A DNA stretch of 64,000 bases from Alkalihalobacillus sp. BA299 (GTDB taxonomy: Bacteria; Bacillota; Bacilli; Bacillales; Bacillaceae_F), in the NCBI RefSeq assembly GCF_017745675.1, contig NZ_JAFLJM010000023.1:1-64000 (forward strand), given 5' to 3'. Made by a program: the position numbers and the translations under genes. The notes beneath the pieces are model-generated. The model saw only the letters and a program-made list of their open reading frames with translations. It was not told the DNA's origin and ran no database searches. Numbering within the stretch: the first letter of the stretch is position 1; each line of letters begins with the position of its first letter. This document shows positions 53,855 through 62,762 of the stretch, piece after piece.

Positions 53855-53959
53855 TTTTCAACTTTTGCGGTTTTATTTTCAACTTCAGTCCTTTTATTTT
53901 TAACTTCTGCCATTTTATTTTCAAGTTCGGCTCATTTATTTTCAAGTTTAGGCCATTTA
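53855..53959. repeat. 21-bp tandem repeat, five units
   Basis: Five consecutive 21-bp units, each starting TTTTCAA or TTTTTAA and ending TTTA, in perfect register. Read leftward they encode a heptapeptide repeat of the KLKIK-x-x type within a 61-codon frame (53826-54011) that has no ribosome site. The flanks (53782-54262) otherwise hold only promoter-like AT-rich DNA. Confidence 0.8.
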
Positions 53960-54262
53960 TCGATTTCTCGACAACATTAGACATACTTCTACATCTTTTA
54001 TACTCACTCATTTAGTCACTAGCTCTCTTGATTAAGTACGAATACCTTTAGACCCTTCAGTTCTATTCGACTCCTCCAATGCTTTTTTACTTTTCTATCC
54101 AATATATAAAAGTTACATTTTCCTATTATTGGTTTTCTAGGTGTAATTCATTCGTTTTCACTAGAATATTTCCAAGTTTGTACAATTCGTTGTCTAATTG
54201 TATAAAAATGTTCATCTAACAAATTCTATGAATGGAAATTTCTAAACAAGGAGGCATTAAGG

Positions 54263-55186
54263 ATGCCTAATAACAACGATGTCATATCACCCGAAATGCT
54301 AATACTTATTATTACAGCAACTGTAATTGGAACCTTGGTTCGCTTCCTTTCTATCAAACTGGATTACAGGCAGTATCCTAATTACCCAAATGGCTATTTA
54401 ATTCACCTTGTAACGGGTGCACTTGCTGCTGCTATAGGAGCCTTTATCATTCCTACGCTAATGACCAAAAACTTTACGGCCGTTACATTTCTAGCTTTAG
54501 CTGCCCAACATTTTCGTGATGTTCGAAAAATAGAGAGGGAAAGTCTTTTAGACCTTGAGGGAGATGAATTTACAAGACGCGGGGATGCTTACATTGATGG
54601 CATTTCAAAAATATTCGAGGCGAGAAACTACATCACGCTCATCGTTTCTTTCTCCACGGCTCTTACGATTCAACTAATACAAGAATTGTTAGATGTTGCA
54701 GCATGGGGACAAATCGTATTCGGTTCACTCGTAGGACTCATTATCTTTTATTTACTAAAACGATTTACAGCACGACAAAAGGTAAGAGATATCGCAACTG
54801 TAACAGAAGGAAAGATCGAAATTAAAGGTTCAGATTTATACGTCAATGATATGTTTGTATACAATTTAGCGGGAAGAGAAGAAGCAAAGCAGTGGTTCTT
54901 AGATGACGGACTAGCTGCAGTCATTAAGCCTAATAAAGATCATTTTCAAATACCGCTTTTCAATGGGGGACAACGACAAGCGATTTTATTTGAAACCACC
55001 CGCAGACTCGGCCAAAAAAAGTTATATAGTGTAGAAAACCCTGGAGCAGGAGTTATCATCATTGTTTTAGTTCCGATTATCAAAAATATTGAACTTTTAA
55101 AAGAAACAATTTTACTTACTCCTTTATTAGAAACGGTGAAAAAAAATCCTGAATTACTAAACATTCAAAAAGGAGGACAAAGTTAA
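54263..55186 (+). CDS. YIEGIA family membrane protein
   Basis: A 307-aa protein with four or more spans in the first half and a C-terminal soluble part ending with a hydrophobic GAGVIIIVLVPII segment. The family motif appears as DAYIDGISKIFEARNY (YIEGIA relatives). These proteins are restricted to endospore formers and pair with a small capping subunit, which is present here; their function in spores is not well defined. The ATG follows AAGGAGG. Confidence 0.88.
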   Translation: MPNNNDVISPEMLILIITATVIGTLVRFLSIKLDYRQYPNYPNGYLIHLVTGALAAAIGAFIIPTLMTKNFTAVTFLALAAQHFRDVRKIERESLLDLEGDEFTRRGDAYIDGISKIFEARNYITLIVSFSTALTIQLIQELLDVAAWGQIVFGSLVGLIIFYLLKRFTARQKVRDIATVTEGKIEIKGSDLYVNDMFVYNLAGREEAKQWFLDDGLAAVIKPNKDHFQIPLFNGGQRQAILFETTRRLGQKKLYSVENPGAGVIIIVLVPIIKNIELLKETILLTPLLETVKKNPELLNIQKGGQS

Positions 55187-55386
55187 TGGGGAATAACGGT
55201 GGACAAATTAAAGGAATTCTTGCTTTTATTACAACAGATAAAAACCGTTATTTAGGTGGGGATCCTCTTTCATTATTAGCAAAAGATCAAGCGGAATTAG
55301 TTGACATCTCAAATAGTCTTGCTGAAGTATTTTTAGCAGATATTCTTGAACTAAAAAATGGAGACCATATCATTATAAAGAAATAA
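55186..55386 (+). CDS. Capping complex subunit for YIEGIA
   Basis: A 66-aa protein with the family-like order ILAFITTDKNRYLGGDPLSL, LAKDQAELVDISNSLAE and HIIIKK. Its ATG overlaps the upstream stop by one base after an AAAGGAGG site, so the two genes are coupled. It is recognised mainly from the partner gene and size. Confidence 0.82.
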   Translation: MGNNGGQIKGILAFITTDKNRYLGGDPLSLLAKDQAELVDISNSLAEVFLADILELKNGDHIIIKK

Positions 55387-55398
55387 TAAACTCACCCA

Positions 55399-55442
55399 AA
55401 CGAAAATGACCACCGTTCATCGACCGTGGTCATTTTCGTTTT
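55399..55442 (+). terminator. Terminator of the YIEGIA pair
   Basis: AACGAAAATGACCAC / GTGGTCATTTTCGTT perfect stem followed by TTAC. Confidence 0.85.
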
Positions 55443-55470
55443 ACTAATATATTTTTTGTGTAAGTTTCTA

Positions 55471-55629
55471 TTATTTATCCGTATATGAAAATAATCGTCC
55501 CTGTAACAACGGATCATTACTAAAGTCAATACCAGGAACAACGTGACCAGGATGGAATGCGGCTTGTTCTGTCTCCGCAAAAAAGTTATCTTGATTACGA
55601 TTTAACGTCATTTTTCCGAGTCGTGAATT
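55471..55629 (-). pseudogene. Catalase C-terminal relic
   Basis: About 50 codons match the clade-3 catalase segment that includes [31 protein letters not shown] and [11 protein letters not shown], then stop. The N-terminal catalytic four-fifths are absent and no start exists. It is the remnant of a lost katA-type gene. Confidence 0.85.
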
Positions 55630-55704
55630 TTGTAGTTAAGTAACTAAAAAAAAAAGCGATCCGATTAGAGCCTTGTGTTCCCAACTAATATTTAATAATA
55701 CATT

Positions 55705-57009
55705 CTAAATTCTAATCGCATCACCAGACATTAAGGAAAATACTTTAAGTTGATGTTGTTCTTTTAAAAATTGTGCGACTTGATCATTTTCTTCTTTCTT
55801 GTTGTGCATTACTATGATTGTTTTAGGATCAACGAAACCAATTATTTTTCTCGTTTCACGAAAGCCTGGATGGACTTTAAACCGACTGACATCTATTTGA
55901 ACCTGATAAGGATTTTTTTCTAATAGTTGTTGCCCTAATGAATGTTTAGATTGATATCCCGTTAAGAGGATTAGATTTTTACTATCATCTTTCAATTCTT
56001 GTAAGTAAGCATTTGCGACTGTTGACTGTAACATACCATCTGGAGAAAAAATGAGTTTTGGACGGTCCCGTTTTAGCGCCTTCTCCCTTTCTGTTTGATT
56101 CGTTACAACAACGATATTCTCTTCATTAAGTGCACTGCTAATGGTTGTCGCAATCCCACTTTTTAACCAGCTTATATCTTTTATATAATTTTGCAAAGGT
56201 AAAAGAATAGAAGCCTCTACAACAATTAAGGGTCTCAAAATATCCCTTGAAAAGTAATTTAAAGCTAATAAAAGTAACTCTTGTCCACGTCCATATTTAG
56301 GGACAGGCAGAAAAACACTTCCATCATTTTTAATCGTAGTATTTATTTTATTAAATAGTAAACTGGTATACTCTTGTTGATCTCTTTCATCTAACCCATA
56401 TGCCGTGTCTAAAATAGCAACATCCACATTTGTAACGTCAGGCTTTAAAAAAGAAAATAAAGGAGATTCCATATGGTAATCACCGGAGAAAAAAATCTTT
56501 TTACCACCGAGAAAAAGAATATACCATACAGCTCCATAGATATGCCCGCTGCTCCCCCATTGAATTTTCACACCTAAGTCTAGAAAGTCAATAATACCTG
56601 TTATACCTTCTAATTCTTTAATGTTTATTTTGCGTTCATCATCCCTACTATAAGGTAGCTGATAGCCCTTTTCTTCACAGTTTTTTCTCCAGTTCTCTAA
56701 ATAATATGGAATTTGCCTTGCTGTGTGATTGGTACAATAAACCGGACCATCATAACCAAGCGCATATAAATACCCTAGGGCAGAACAGTGATCTTCATGA
56801 GAATGAGAAATAAATACGGCATCAATGGAAGCTGCGATTTCTTCGGACAATAATGGATATTGTTCTTCCGTAGTCGCCCCGCTTTTATTCGTACCACAAT
56901 CAAATAAGAACCTACCTTTTTCGTTCGTTATCAGTACCGAAGTTCTACCGTATTCACCTGCACCACCTAATACTTTTATTTGCATAGTTCCATACACTGG
57001 CTCAGCCAT
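55705..57009 (-). CDS. Metallo-beta-lactamase fold hydrolase, beta-CASP-like
   Basis: A 434-aa hydrolase with the metal motif HSHEDH near residue 70, GHIYGAVWYIL and SGDYHMES. A central insert carries LPVPKYGRGQELLLLAL, which resembles the beta-CASP GRxQELL motif of CPSF/RNase J-type nucleases. A VHPGF histidine and an IIVMHN strand lie near the end. Beta-CASP enzymes usually act on nucleic acids, so its place in an import operon is unusual. The ATG at 57009 follows GAAGGAAA and overlaps the upstream gene by 34 bases; an ATG at 56985 is possible. Confidence 0.82.
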   Translation of the reverse strand: MAEPVYGTMQIKVLGGAGEYGRTSVLITNEKGRFLFDCGTNKSGATTEEQYPLLSEEIAASIDAVFISHSHEDHCSALGYLYALGYDGPVYCTNHTARQIPYYLENWRKNCEEKGYQLPYSRDDERKINIKELEGITGIIDFLDLGVKIQWGSSGHIYGAVWYILFLGGKKIFFSGDYHMESPLFSFLKPDVTNVDVAILDTAYGLDERDQQEYTSLLFNKINTTIKNDGSVFLPVPKYGRGQELLLLALNYFSRDILRPLIVVEASILLPLQNYIKDISWLKSGIATTISSALNEENIVVVTNQTEREKALKRDRPKLIFSPDGMLQSTVANAYLQELKDDSKNLILLTGYQSKHSLGQQLLEKNPYQVQIDVSRFKVHPGFRETRKIIGFVDPKTIIVMHNKKEENDQVAQFLKEQHQLKVFSLMSGDAIRI

Positions 57010-57779
57010 TGGTAGTTTTCCTTCACCGTTTCTAATTCCTTCCCATGGACATACCCTTCAATAATTAAAGGTCCCTGATATTTTTTTATTAACTCAGGAA
57101 GAACCTCATCGAAGTTGATCGTATCTTCGGTTTGCGCTGAAAACGGCAAGTGCATTTTACCCGGTGCAGCTTGACTAATATGCACATTCATAATCGGCAA
57201 ATCTACTTGCTGCACAAATGTTTTCACATCGCCAATACTATGGTAATGTGCCAAATCCATAGTTAAACCTAAATGAGAACTGTTTACTCCCCGAATTAAT
57301 TTCGTCACATCGTTTAGTGTTACAACAAACTCTTTTGAGCGTTTCTCCATATTTTCAACTCCTACATTTACACCGTATTTCTCGGCATGACTTGCAATTT
57401 TTGAAAACATATCCAGTTGTAATTCCCAAAAGTCGTCCGGTAAATCTTTAGAAGATGACATTCTTCCTGGATGTAATGTTACAACTGGCGCTTCCATTTC
57501 ACTAGCAAGTTCAATCGTCTCTAACATTTGCTTTAACGATTCGTCTCGAATTCCTTGATTGGTTGAAGTCAGATTTACATCTCGAACATCGGCATGAATC
57601 TGAAAATCAAGATTATTATTTTTCATTAATGATTTAATTTCTGTTGCTTTAAGATTACTTTTATAAAAGTGACCCATCCATAGTTCTACAACATCATAGC
57701 CCAAGGCTGAAAATATAATCGTTGCCTCTTGTAAGGAATAATTTCTAAGTAATTCTGAAGATGAACCGATCTTAAACAT
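56976..57779 (-). CDS. Sugar phosphate isomerase/epimerase-like TIM barrel
   Basis: A 267-aa protein of the xylose isomerase/AP-endonuclease-2 superfamily. Metal-site segments include HPGRMSS near 103, NVGVENMEKR near 137, GLTMDLAHYHS near 170 and VHISQ near 200. It probably isomerises or cleaves a sugar or polyol phosphate. It sits between the ABC ATPase (9 nt) and the hydrolase (overlap) in the same operon. Confidence 0.85.
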   Translation of the reverse strand: MFKIGSSSELLRNYSLQEATIIFSALGYDVVELWMGHFYKSNLKATEIKSLMKNNNLDFQIHADVRDVNLTSTNQGIRDESLKQMLETIELASEMEAPVVTLHPGRMSSSKDLPDDFWELQLDMFSKIASHAEKYGVNVGVENMEKRSKEFVVTLNDVTKLIRGVNSSHLGLTMDLAHYHSIGDVKTFVQQVDLPIMNVHISQAAPGKMHLPFSAQTEDTINFDEVLPELIKKYQGPLIIEGYVHGKELETVKENYQWLSQCMELCK

Positions 57780-57788
57780 AGTGTCCTC

Positions 57789-58868
57789 CTAGTTTTTTGT
57801 AAAAATAATAGATTGTTTCATTTGCAGTCCTACATCTACACCTAATGCCCAATTAGAAGAAGAATCTGCCTCCACCCGAATGTGTTGGTGATCAACATTG
57901 ACAATATACTCGATTACATTACCTAAGTACGTTTTGTTTACAATCGTTCCCTGTAAGGACTTTCTTTCATCTGATGATTCTACTATTTTAACTTCCTCAG
58001 GACGGATGCAAAGAGATACATTTTGCCCGACAGTATACGACTGAGAGAAAGGTTCGCTTTCCATCGTTATTTGCATATCTGTACTTTCAAGTTGAATCGT
58101 CAATGGAGTAATACTTTTTATTTGACCACTAATAAAATTCGTTTGCCCGATAAAATCAGCAACAAAAGAATTGATTGGCTCTTTGTAAATTTCTTCTGGA
58201 CTGCCAATTTGCTGAATGACACCTTTATTCATGACAACAATTCGATCCGACATCGATAATGCTTCCGCTTGGTCGTGAGTAACGTAAACGATCGTTACTC
58301 CTGTACGCTTCTGAACATCTATTATTTCTGCACGCATTTTTTCTCTTAATTTAGCATCTAAGTTTGACAATGGTTCATCAAGAAGTAACAGCGATGGCTC
58401 CATAATTAATGCTCTCGCTAACGCTACTCGTTGTTGTTGGCCACCAGAAAGCTCATGTGGGTACCTTTTTTTATAGTCTTGTAGATTGACTAAATCTAAC
58501 ATCCTTTCTACCCTTTCCTTCATTGCCTTTTTATTCACCTTCTTAATTTTTAAAGGGTAAGCAATGTTTTGATAGACCGTCATATGAGGCCAAACCGCAT
58601 ACGATTGGAACACCATCCCGATATTCCGTTCTTCAGGCTGCAATCCAATCCTTTTTGCTTTTGAAAAAACCACTTGCTCATCAATTTGAATTTCACCCTC
58701 TGTCGGATCAATAAACCCAGCAATCATTCTAAGAGTAGTTGTTTTTCCACACCCTGACGGACCAAGAAAGGAAATAAACTCTCCTTCTTTTATTTCTAGT
58801 GAAAATTGATCAACAGCCACTGAAGCTTCAAATCGTTTGGTTAATTGTTTAATGGCAATATAGCCCAC
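57789..58868 (-). CDS. ABC transporter ATP-binding protein (FbpC/PotA-like)
   Basis: A 359-aa importer ATPase with Walker A GPSGCGKTT, Q-loop VFQSYAVWPHMT, signature LSGGQQQRVALARAL, Walker B LLLLDEPLSNLDAKLR and a C-terminal TOBE domain (about 250-359), the arrangement of the ferric/spermidine/phosphonate CUT-like group. The GTG at 58868 is preferred, with GAGGAG 8 nt upstream; an earlier GTG overlaps that site. It energises the double permease encoded 21 nt upstream. Confidence 0.95.
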   Translation of the reverse strand: MGYIAIKQLTKRFEASVAVDQFSLEIKEGEFISFLGPSGCGKTTTLRMIAGFIDPTEGEIQIDEQVVFSKAKRIGLQPEERNIGMVFQSYAVWPHMTVYQNIAYPLKIKKVNKKAMKERVERMLDLVNLQDYKKRYPHELSGGQQQRVALARALIMEPSLLLLDEPLSNLDAKLREKMRAEIIDVQKRTGVTIVYVTHDQAEALSMSDRIVVMNKGVIQQIGSPEEIYKEPINSFVADFIGQTNFISGQIKSITPLTIQLESTDMQITMESEPFSQSYTVGQNVSLCIRPEEVKIVESSDERKSLQGTIVNKTYLGNVIEYIVNVDHQHIRVEADSSSNWALGVDVGLQMKQSIIFTKN

Positions 58869-58889
58869 TAGTCTCACTCCTCGTAAAGT

Positions 58890-60572
58890 TTAAAAGGCTG
58901 ATTCTTTTTTTGTTAGTTTCATAGACAACTGATGACCAACAACAACAAATAAAATCATAATCATACTTAAAGCGGATGCACTTGTCATATCTCCGGATTC
59001 TTGTAAATTAAATACAGCAATTGCAATCGTTTCATTCCCTGCCGACCATAATAAGATGGAAATCGTCAACTCTCTTAATGTAGGCATGAAAATTAAGAAC
59101 CACCCCGCAAAAATTCCTGGACTTATTAATGGAAGAACGATATCTTTCAAGTTTCTCAACCAACTTGCTCCTGAAATTCTAGCAGCTTCCTCAAGCGAAT
59201 CATGCACTTGCATAAGAGATGCAGATGTAGTTCGAACAGCGAAAGTAATGTAACGGGCAATATAGGCAATTAAAATGATCCAAATCGTGTTGTACAGTTG
59301 AAAGTCGATGATCGGAATCGGACGAATCCACGCTAAGATAACGGAAAGTGCTACTACAGTTCCTGGAAGGGCATACGGGAGTGTTGCTATAAAATCAATA
59401 ACATGTCTCCCTGGAACCTTTGTTTTTGTCGTTAAATAGGCAATGATAACTCCCATCCCAACAGCAATCGTCGCCGCTCCAAAAGCGAGTATAAAACTAT
59501 TCATAAAGGCCCTTTTAACCATCGGCATTTCCAATAGAATATAGCGGTAATTATCCAACGTTAAGTTCGACCAAGTTGGCAAAAGTCCGTACGCCTTTGT
59601 AATGGATGTCAAAAAGATTGCAAGCATTGGAGCCAAAGAAGTTACTGCTAATAACAAAAGAATACAAGCTGTAAGCCATCCTCTAGCTTTTCCAAGACTA
59701 ATCGTCATTTTTTGACCACTTTTTCCAGTTATAACAGAATAATTTTTCTTATTTAAAATGATGTGTTGTATCCATAAACCAATGGCAGCAATTTGAACTA
59801 ATAACATAGATAACGCTGCGGCTATTGCAAAGCTATTAGCCATATTAAAACTGTGTAACACATCGTAAATTTTCGTTGTTAAGACGAAATAAGAAACTTG
59901 AAAACCTAGAATAGCCGGGACACCAAAATTGGAGATTTCTGTGACAAAAACAAGAACTGCCCCCGCTAAAATGGTTGGTAGCATAATTGGAAGTGTAATA
60001 TCCTTTAACACTCTCCATTTATTTGCTCCAGCCATTCTCCCTGCTTCTTCAAGAGCTGATTCCATTTTTTCAAAGGCTCCGACTGTAACAAGATACACTA
60101 ACGGAAAACTACTTAATGTCATAACAAGAATAATTCCCAATGGACCATAAATCGTAAATAGAGGGCTTGTTGCTCCCGTAACATACATATAAAACTTATT
60201 AAAATATCCTACTGGTCCGAGCAACTGCTGCCAGGAAATCGCAGCGATAAACGGAGGAATAAGAAACGGAATTAAAATCCCAATTTTTACCCATTTTTTA
60301 AAAGGAATATCTGTCCGTGCAATAAACCACGCGAGAAATGTACCGATGATCGTCGCAATAATCGTTGCCATGATGGAAACAAAAAAACTATTCCATAAAA
60401 TACGATAAACCCCTACATCCGTGAAAATATTTAAATAATGCCTTAGAGTAAGTCCAGTTTCGCCTTCAAAACTTTTATATACAATAATCGCCATCGGATA
60501 AACAACTAATATTCCTAATGATAAGATAACTAGTAGATATATCCATTTACCATTTGTAAACAAACTTTTCAT
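58890..60572 (-). CDS. ABC transporter permease, fused two-domain (FbpB-like)
   Basis: A 560-aa membrane protein with about 12 spans made of two fused permease domains. Each has an EAA loop: LEEAGRMAGANKWRVLKDI near 190 and LEEAARISGASWLRNLKDI near 465. This fused form is typical of FbpB/AfuB/PhnU-type importers for ferric iron, sugar phosphates or phosphonates. The ATG follows GGGGAG. A hairpin separates it from the binding-protein gene. Confidence 0.94.
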   Translation of the reverse strand: MKSLFTNGKWIYLLVILSLGILVVYPMAIIVYKSFEGETGLTLRHYLNIFTDVGVYRILWNSFFVSIMATIIATIIGTFLAWFIARTDIPFKKWVKIGILIPFLIPPFIAAISWQQLLGPVGYFNKFYMYVTGATSPLFTIYGPLGIILVMTLSSFPLVYLVTVGAFEKMESALEEAGRMAGANKWRVLKDITLPIMLPTILAGAVLVFVTEISNFGVPAILGFQVSYFVLTTKIYDVLHSFNMANSFAIAAALSMLLVQIAAIGLWIQHIILNKKNYSVITGKSGQKMTISLGKARGWLTACILLLLAVTSLAPMLAIFLTSITKAYGLLPTWSNLTLDNYRYILLEMPMVKRAFMNSFILAFGAATIAVGMGVIIAYLTTKTKVPGRHVIDFIATLPYALPGTVVALSVILAWIRPIPIIDFQLYNTIWIILIAYIARYITFAVRTTSASLMQVHDSLEEAARISGASWLRNLKDIVLPLISPGIFAGWFLIFMPTLRELTISILLWSAGNETIAIAVFNLQESGDMTSASALSMIMILFVVVGHQLSMKLTKKESAF

Positions 60573-60603
60573 ATGCTTGCTCCCCCAAAGCTCGTAGAAA
60601 TTG

Positions 60604-60627
60604 GAAAGGGTTCATAAAGAACCCTTT
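60604..60627 (-). terminator. Intercistronic hairpin after the binding-protein gene
   Basis: AAGGGTTC / GAACCCTT stem with a 5-nt loop and only a weak T tract, between the binding protein and permease genes. Such hairpins stabilise or partly terminate the upstream mRNA, giving more binding protein than permease. Confidence 0.6.
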
Positions 60628-60637
60628 TGCAATTGTC

Positions 60638-61636
60638 TTAGTTTGTAAAAATTTGTTCAAAACGTTCAATAATCTCAGAACGCTTGGTTTCTAAATAGTC
60701 AACATCTGTAGGAAAAATTTTTAAATCATTAATAGATGGTACGCCTTCAGGAGGCTCGACATCCTCTCGTACAGATACAACATTTTGCTCCGCCATAATC
60801 TTTTGTCCTTCTTTTGAAATTGTAAAATCAATAAATGTTTTTGCTCCTTCTGGATTACTGCTGTCTGCTAATAAAGCAATCGGGGACGCAACCATCACAA
60901 GGCCTTCTTCTGGTACAATGTAATCAATCGGAGAACCCTGATCTTTCATTTCTTTAACCATATAGTCCAGAACTACCGCCATTTCCAATTCACCAGTCGC
61001 CACTTTCTCTGCTGCATCTTTATTTGCTGTAAGCTGAATTCCCCCATTTTCCCTCATCTTTTCAAAGTAGTCCCAACCAAAACGATCAGATGCTGCTAGC
61101 GTTCCAACAAAACTAAAAGATGTACCTGAACTTACACTTGGAATACCAATTTTACCTGCATATTTTGAGTCAAGCATATCGTTCCAGCTATTCGGAGCTT
61201 CAATTTTTGTATTATAAGCAAGAACCATATTGATGATTCGCGATCCATAGTAATATCCATCCGGATCAATTAAATTTTCATTAATTGCACTCGCTTCTTT
61301 TGATTCATATTTTGCTAACATGTCCATTTCTTTTAAAGCCTCTGCTGATACAAAATCTGCAACCCATACGACGTCAGCTGCTACACTGTTTGCTTCCTTT
61401 TCTGTTCGTAGTTTTGATAAAATATCTCCTGTACCCGCTCGGTAAACATTCACTTCAATGTCCGGGTAGGTTTCAATAAATGCTGCCTGAAATTGATCAA
61501 TTAAGTTTTGTGGAACAGAAGTATATACGGTAATCGACTCATTTTTACCACTTGAAGAATTAGAGTTACAAGCTGCTAACAGTAATACAACCAAAATAAG
61601 GGAAAACGTTAGGATCGATTTGATTTTCATTTTCAT
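60638..61636 (-). CDS. ABC transporter substrate-binding lipoprotein
   Basis: A 332-aa extracellular solute-binding protein. A lipoprotein signal ends at LLLAAC (Cys23), followed by a Ser/Asn linker and a class-type binding fold starting ITVYTSVPQNLIDQF, as in FbpA/AfuA/PhnS proteins. The Tyr pair that binds ferric iron in FbpA is not evident, which argues against iron. The ATG follows GGAGG at 9 nt. Its start follows the RpiR stop by one base. Confidence 0.93.
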   Translation of the reverse strand: MKMKIKSILTFSLILVVLLLAACNSNSSSGKNESITVYTSVPQNLIDQFQAAFIETYPDIEVNVYRAGTGDILSKLRTEKEANSVAADVVWVADFVSAEALKEMDMLAKYESKEASAINENLIDPDGYYYGSRIINMVLAYNTKIEAPNSWNDMLDSKYAGKIGIPSVSSGTSFSFVGTLAASDRFGWDYFEKMRENGGIQLTANKDAAEKVATGELEMAVVLDYMVKEMKDQGSPIDYIVPEEGLVMVASPIALLADSSNPEGAKTFIDFTISKEGQKIMAEQNVVSVREDVEPPEGVPSINDLKIFPTDVDYLETKRSEIIERFEQIFTN

Positions 61637-61637
61637 T

Positions 61638-62567
61638 TTAATTTTCCTCCATATATCTTTTATAAGTTTGATTTATCCATTCCAACTGTTCCATCGTTTC
61701 AAGCGCTCGTCTTTCTTTTATTAAAGTAACCTCCATCATGATTGCGTTACAGATCGACATAGGAAGAGCTAATGAATTTAATTCTTCTTTAGGACCTCGT
61801 TTTACAATTAATGATGTTGATGCTTTCCTTGCAAGAGGTGATAGGGCATTTTCAACAAGAGAGATAGCTTGTATACCCTTCTTTTGGGTATAATCGAGAG
61901 CAGTAATGATTTCACTGTAGCTTCTTTGAAAACCAATAGCCAAGACGATATCTTTGGATTGGATGGGTAGAAGTTTCTCCATAAATTCATGTCCGCCACT
62001 TGTAAAAATCTTTGTCTCAATCCCGATTCTCCTTAATCGAAAATCCAGAAATGATACGATAGACTTAGATACTCCTAGCCCCATTAGGTACACACATTCT
62101 GCTTGACTAATAGAAGCGACTACTTTTTGAAACTGCTCATGATTAATCGTTTGTAGCGCCTTAGATAGCGTTTCAATGTCTTTTAATAACTCTTTTTCAA
62201 TACGGTTCGTAGACGCAGCACTTTTTTGTAGCGTTTTTTCCATTTTTACCTTAGGTGTTAGTTGATTAAGAAGATTCGATTTTAAACTGTTTTGAAAGTC
62301 ATGATAACCTTTAAAGTCTAGTGCTTTTGCAAACCGTGTTAAACTAGCTTCTGAAACTTCAAGCTTTTTGCTACATTCTGTGATCGTTAGCATCGTATAT
62401 TCTTCCGGGTCTCTCATAATTAAGTCAGTGATTTTCCTTTGAATCGGACTTAATATCGGATAGTATTGCTTAAAAAGTTCTTCGATTGCTCTATCGATAT
62501 GAAAAACACTCCCCTCTATGAAAATATTTTTTAATTTAACGCAAATTTGAAAATATCTTTTCAACAA
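61638..62567 (-). CDS. RpiR/MurR-family regulator with SIS domain
   Basis: Transcription regulator with an N-terminal helix-turn-helix (LTITECSKKLEVSEASLTRFAKAL, about 60-83) and a C-terminal SIS domain (about 145-270; YLMGLGVSKSIVSFLD), which binds phosphosugars. It is first in the operon and so probably senses the imported compound. The start is uncertain: TTG at 62567 gives 309 aa but has no site, whereas a strong GAGGGGAG at about 62511-62518 is followed only by non-standard codons in frame. The natural family start would be near residue 20. Confidence 0.88.
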   Translation of the reverse strand: MLKRYFQICVKLKNIFIEGSVFHIDRAIEELFKQYYPILSPIQRKITDLIMRDPEEYTMLTITECSKKLEVSEASLTRFAKALDFKGYHDFQNSLKSNLLNQLTPKVKMEKTLQKSAASTNRIEKELLKDIETLSKALQTINHEQFQKVVASISQAECVYLMGLGVSKSIVSFLDFRLRRIGIETKIFTSGGHEFMEKLLPIQSKDIVLAIGFQRSYSEIITALDYTQKKGIQAISLVENALSPLARKASTSLIVKRGPKEELNSLALPMSICNAIMMEVTLIKERRALETMEQLEWINQTYKRYMEEN

Positions 62568-62640
62568 TTATTATCTTAACGCCCTATTCGTAACTCTGTA
62601 TTAAGTACATGTTAGGATTATGTAAATGTTGAAAATCAAA

Positions 62641-62673
62641 AAGCCGAATTAGACATCCAAGTCCAATTCGGCC
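62641..62673 (-). terminator. Terminator after the Gfo/Idh/MocA relic
   Basis: Minus-strand GCCGAATTGGAC / GTCTAATTCGGC stem followed by TTTTT. It ends the leftward unit that once carried the relic gene at 62763. Confidence 0.85.
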
Positions 62674-62762
62674 AGTTCTTTCGCCACATGTTGTGAAAAT
62701 TAGGTTTTTAAATTAAGTTAATAATAAACCAGTTTCTTTTTTGTACAAAAGGTCAAAATCAT

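Noticed and set aside
53826..54011. 61-aa lysine/isoleucine repeat protein
   Set aside because: The frame is a by-product of 21-bp tandem repeats without a ribosome site; annotated as a repeat instead.
60638..61636. Ferric iron as the ABC substrate
   Set aside because: The permease and ATPase type would allow it, but the binding protein shows no obvious FbpA iron-binding Tyr pair and the RpiR/isomerase context favours an organic phosphate.
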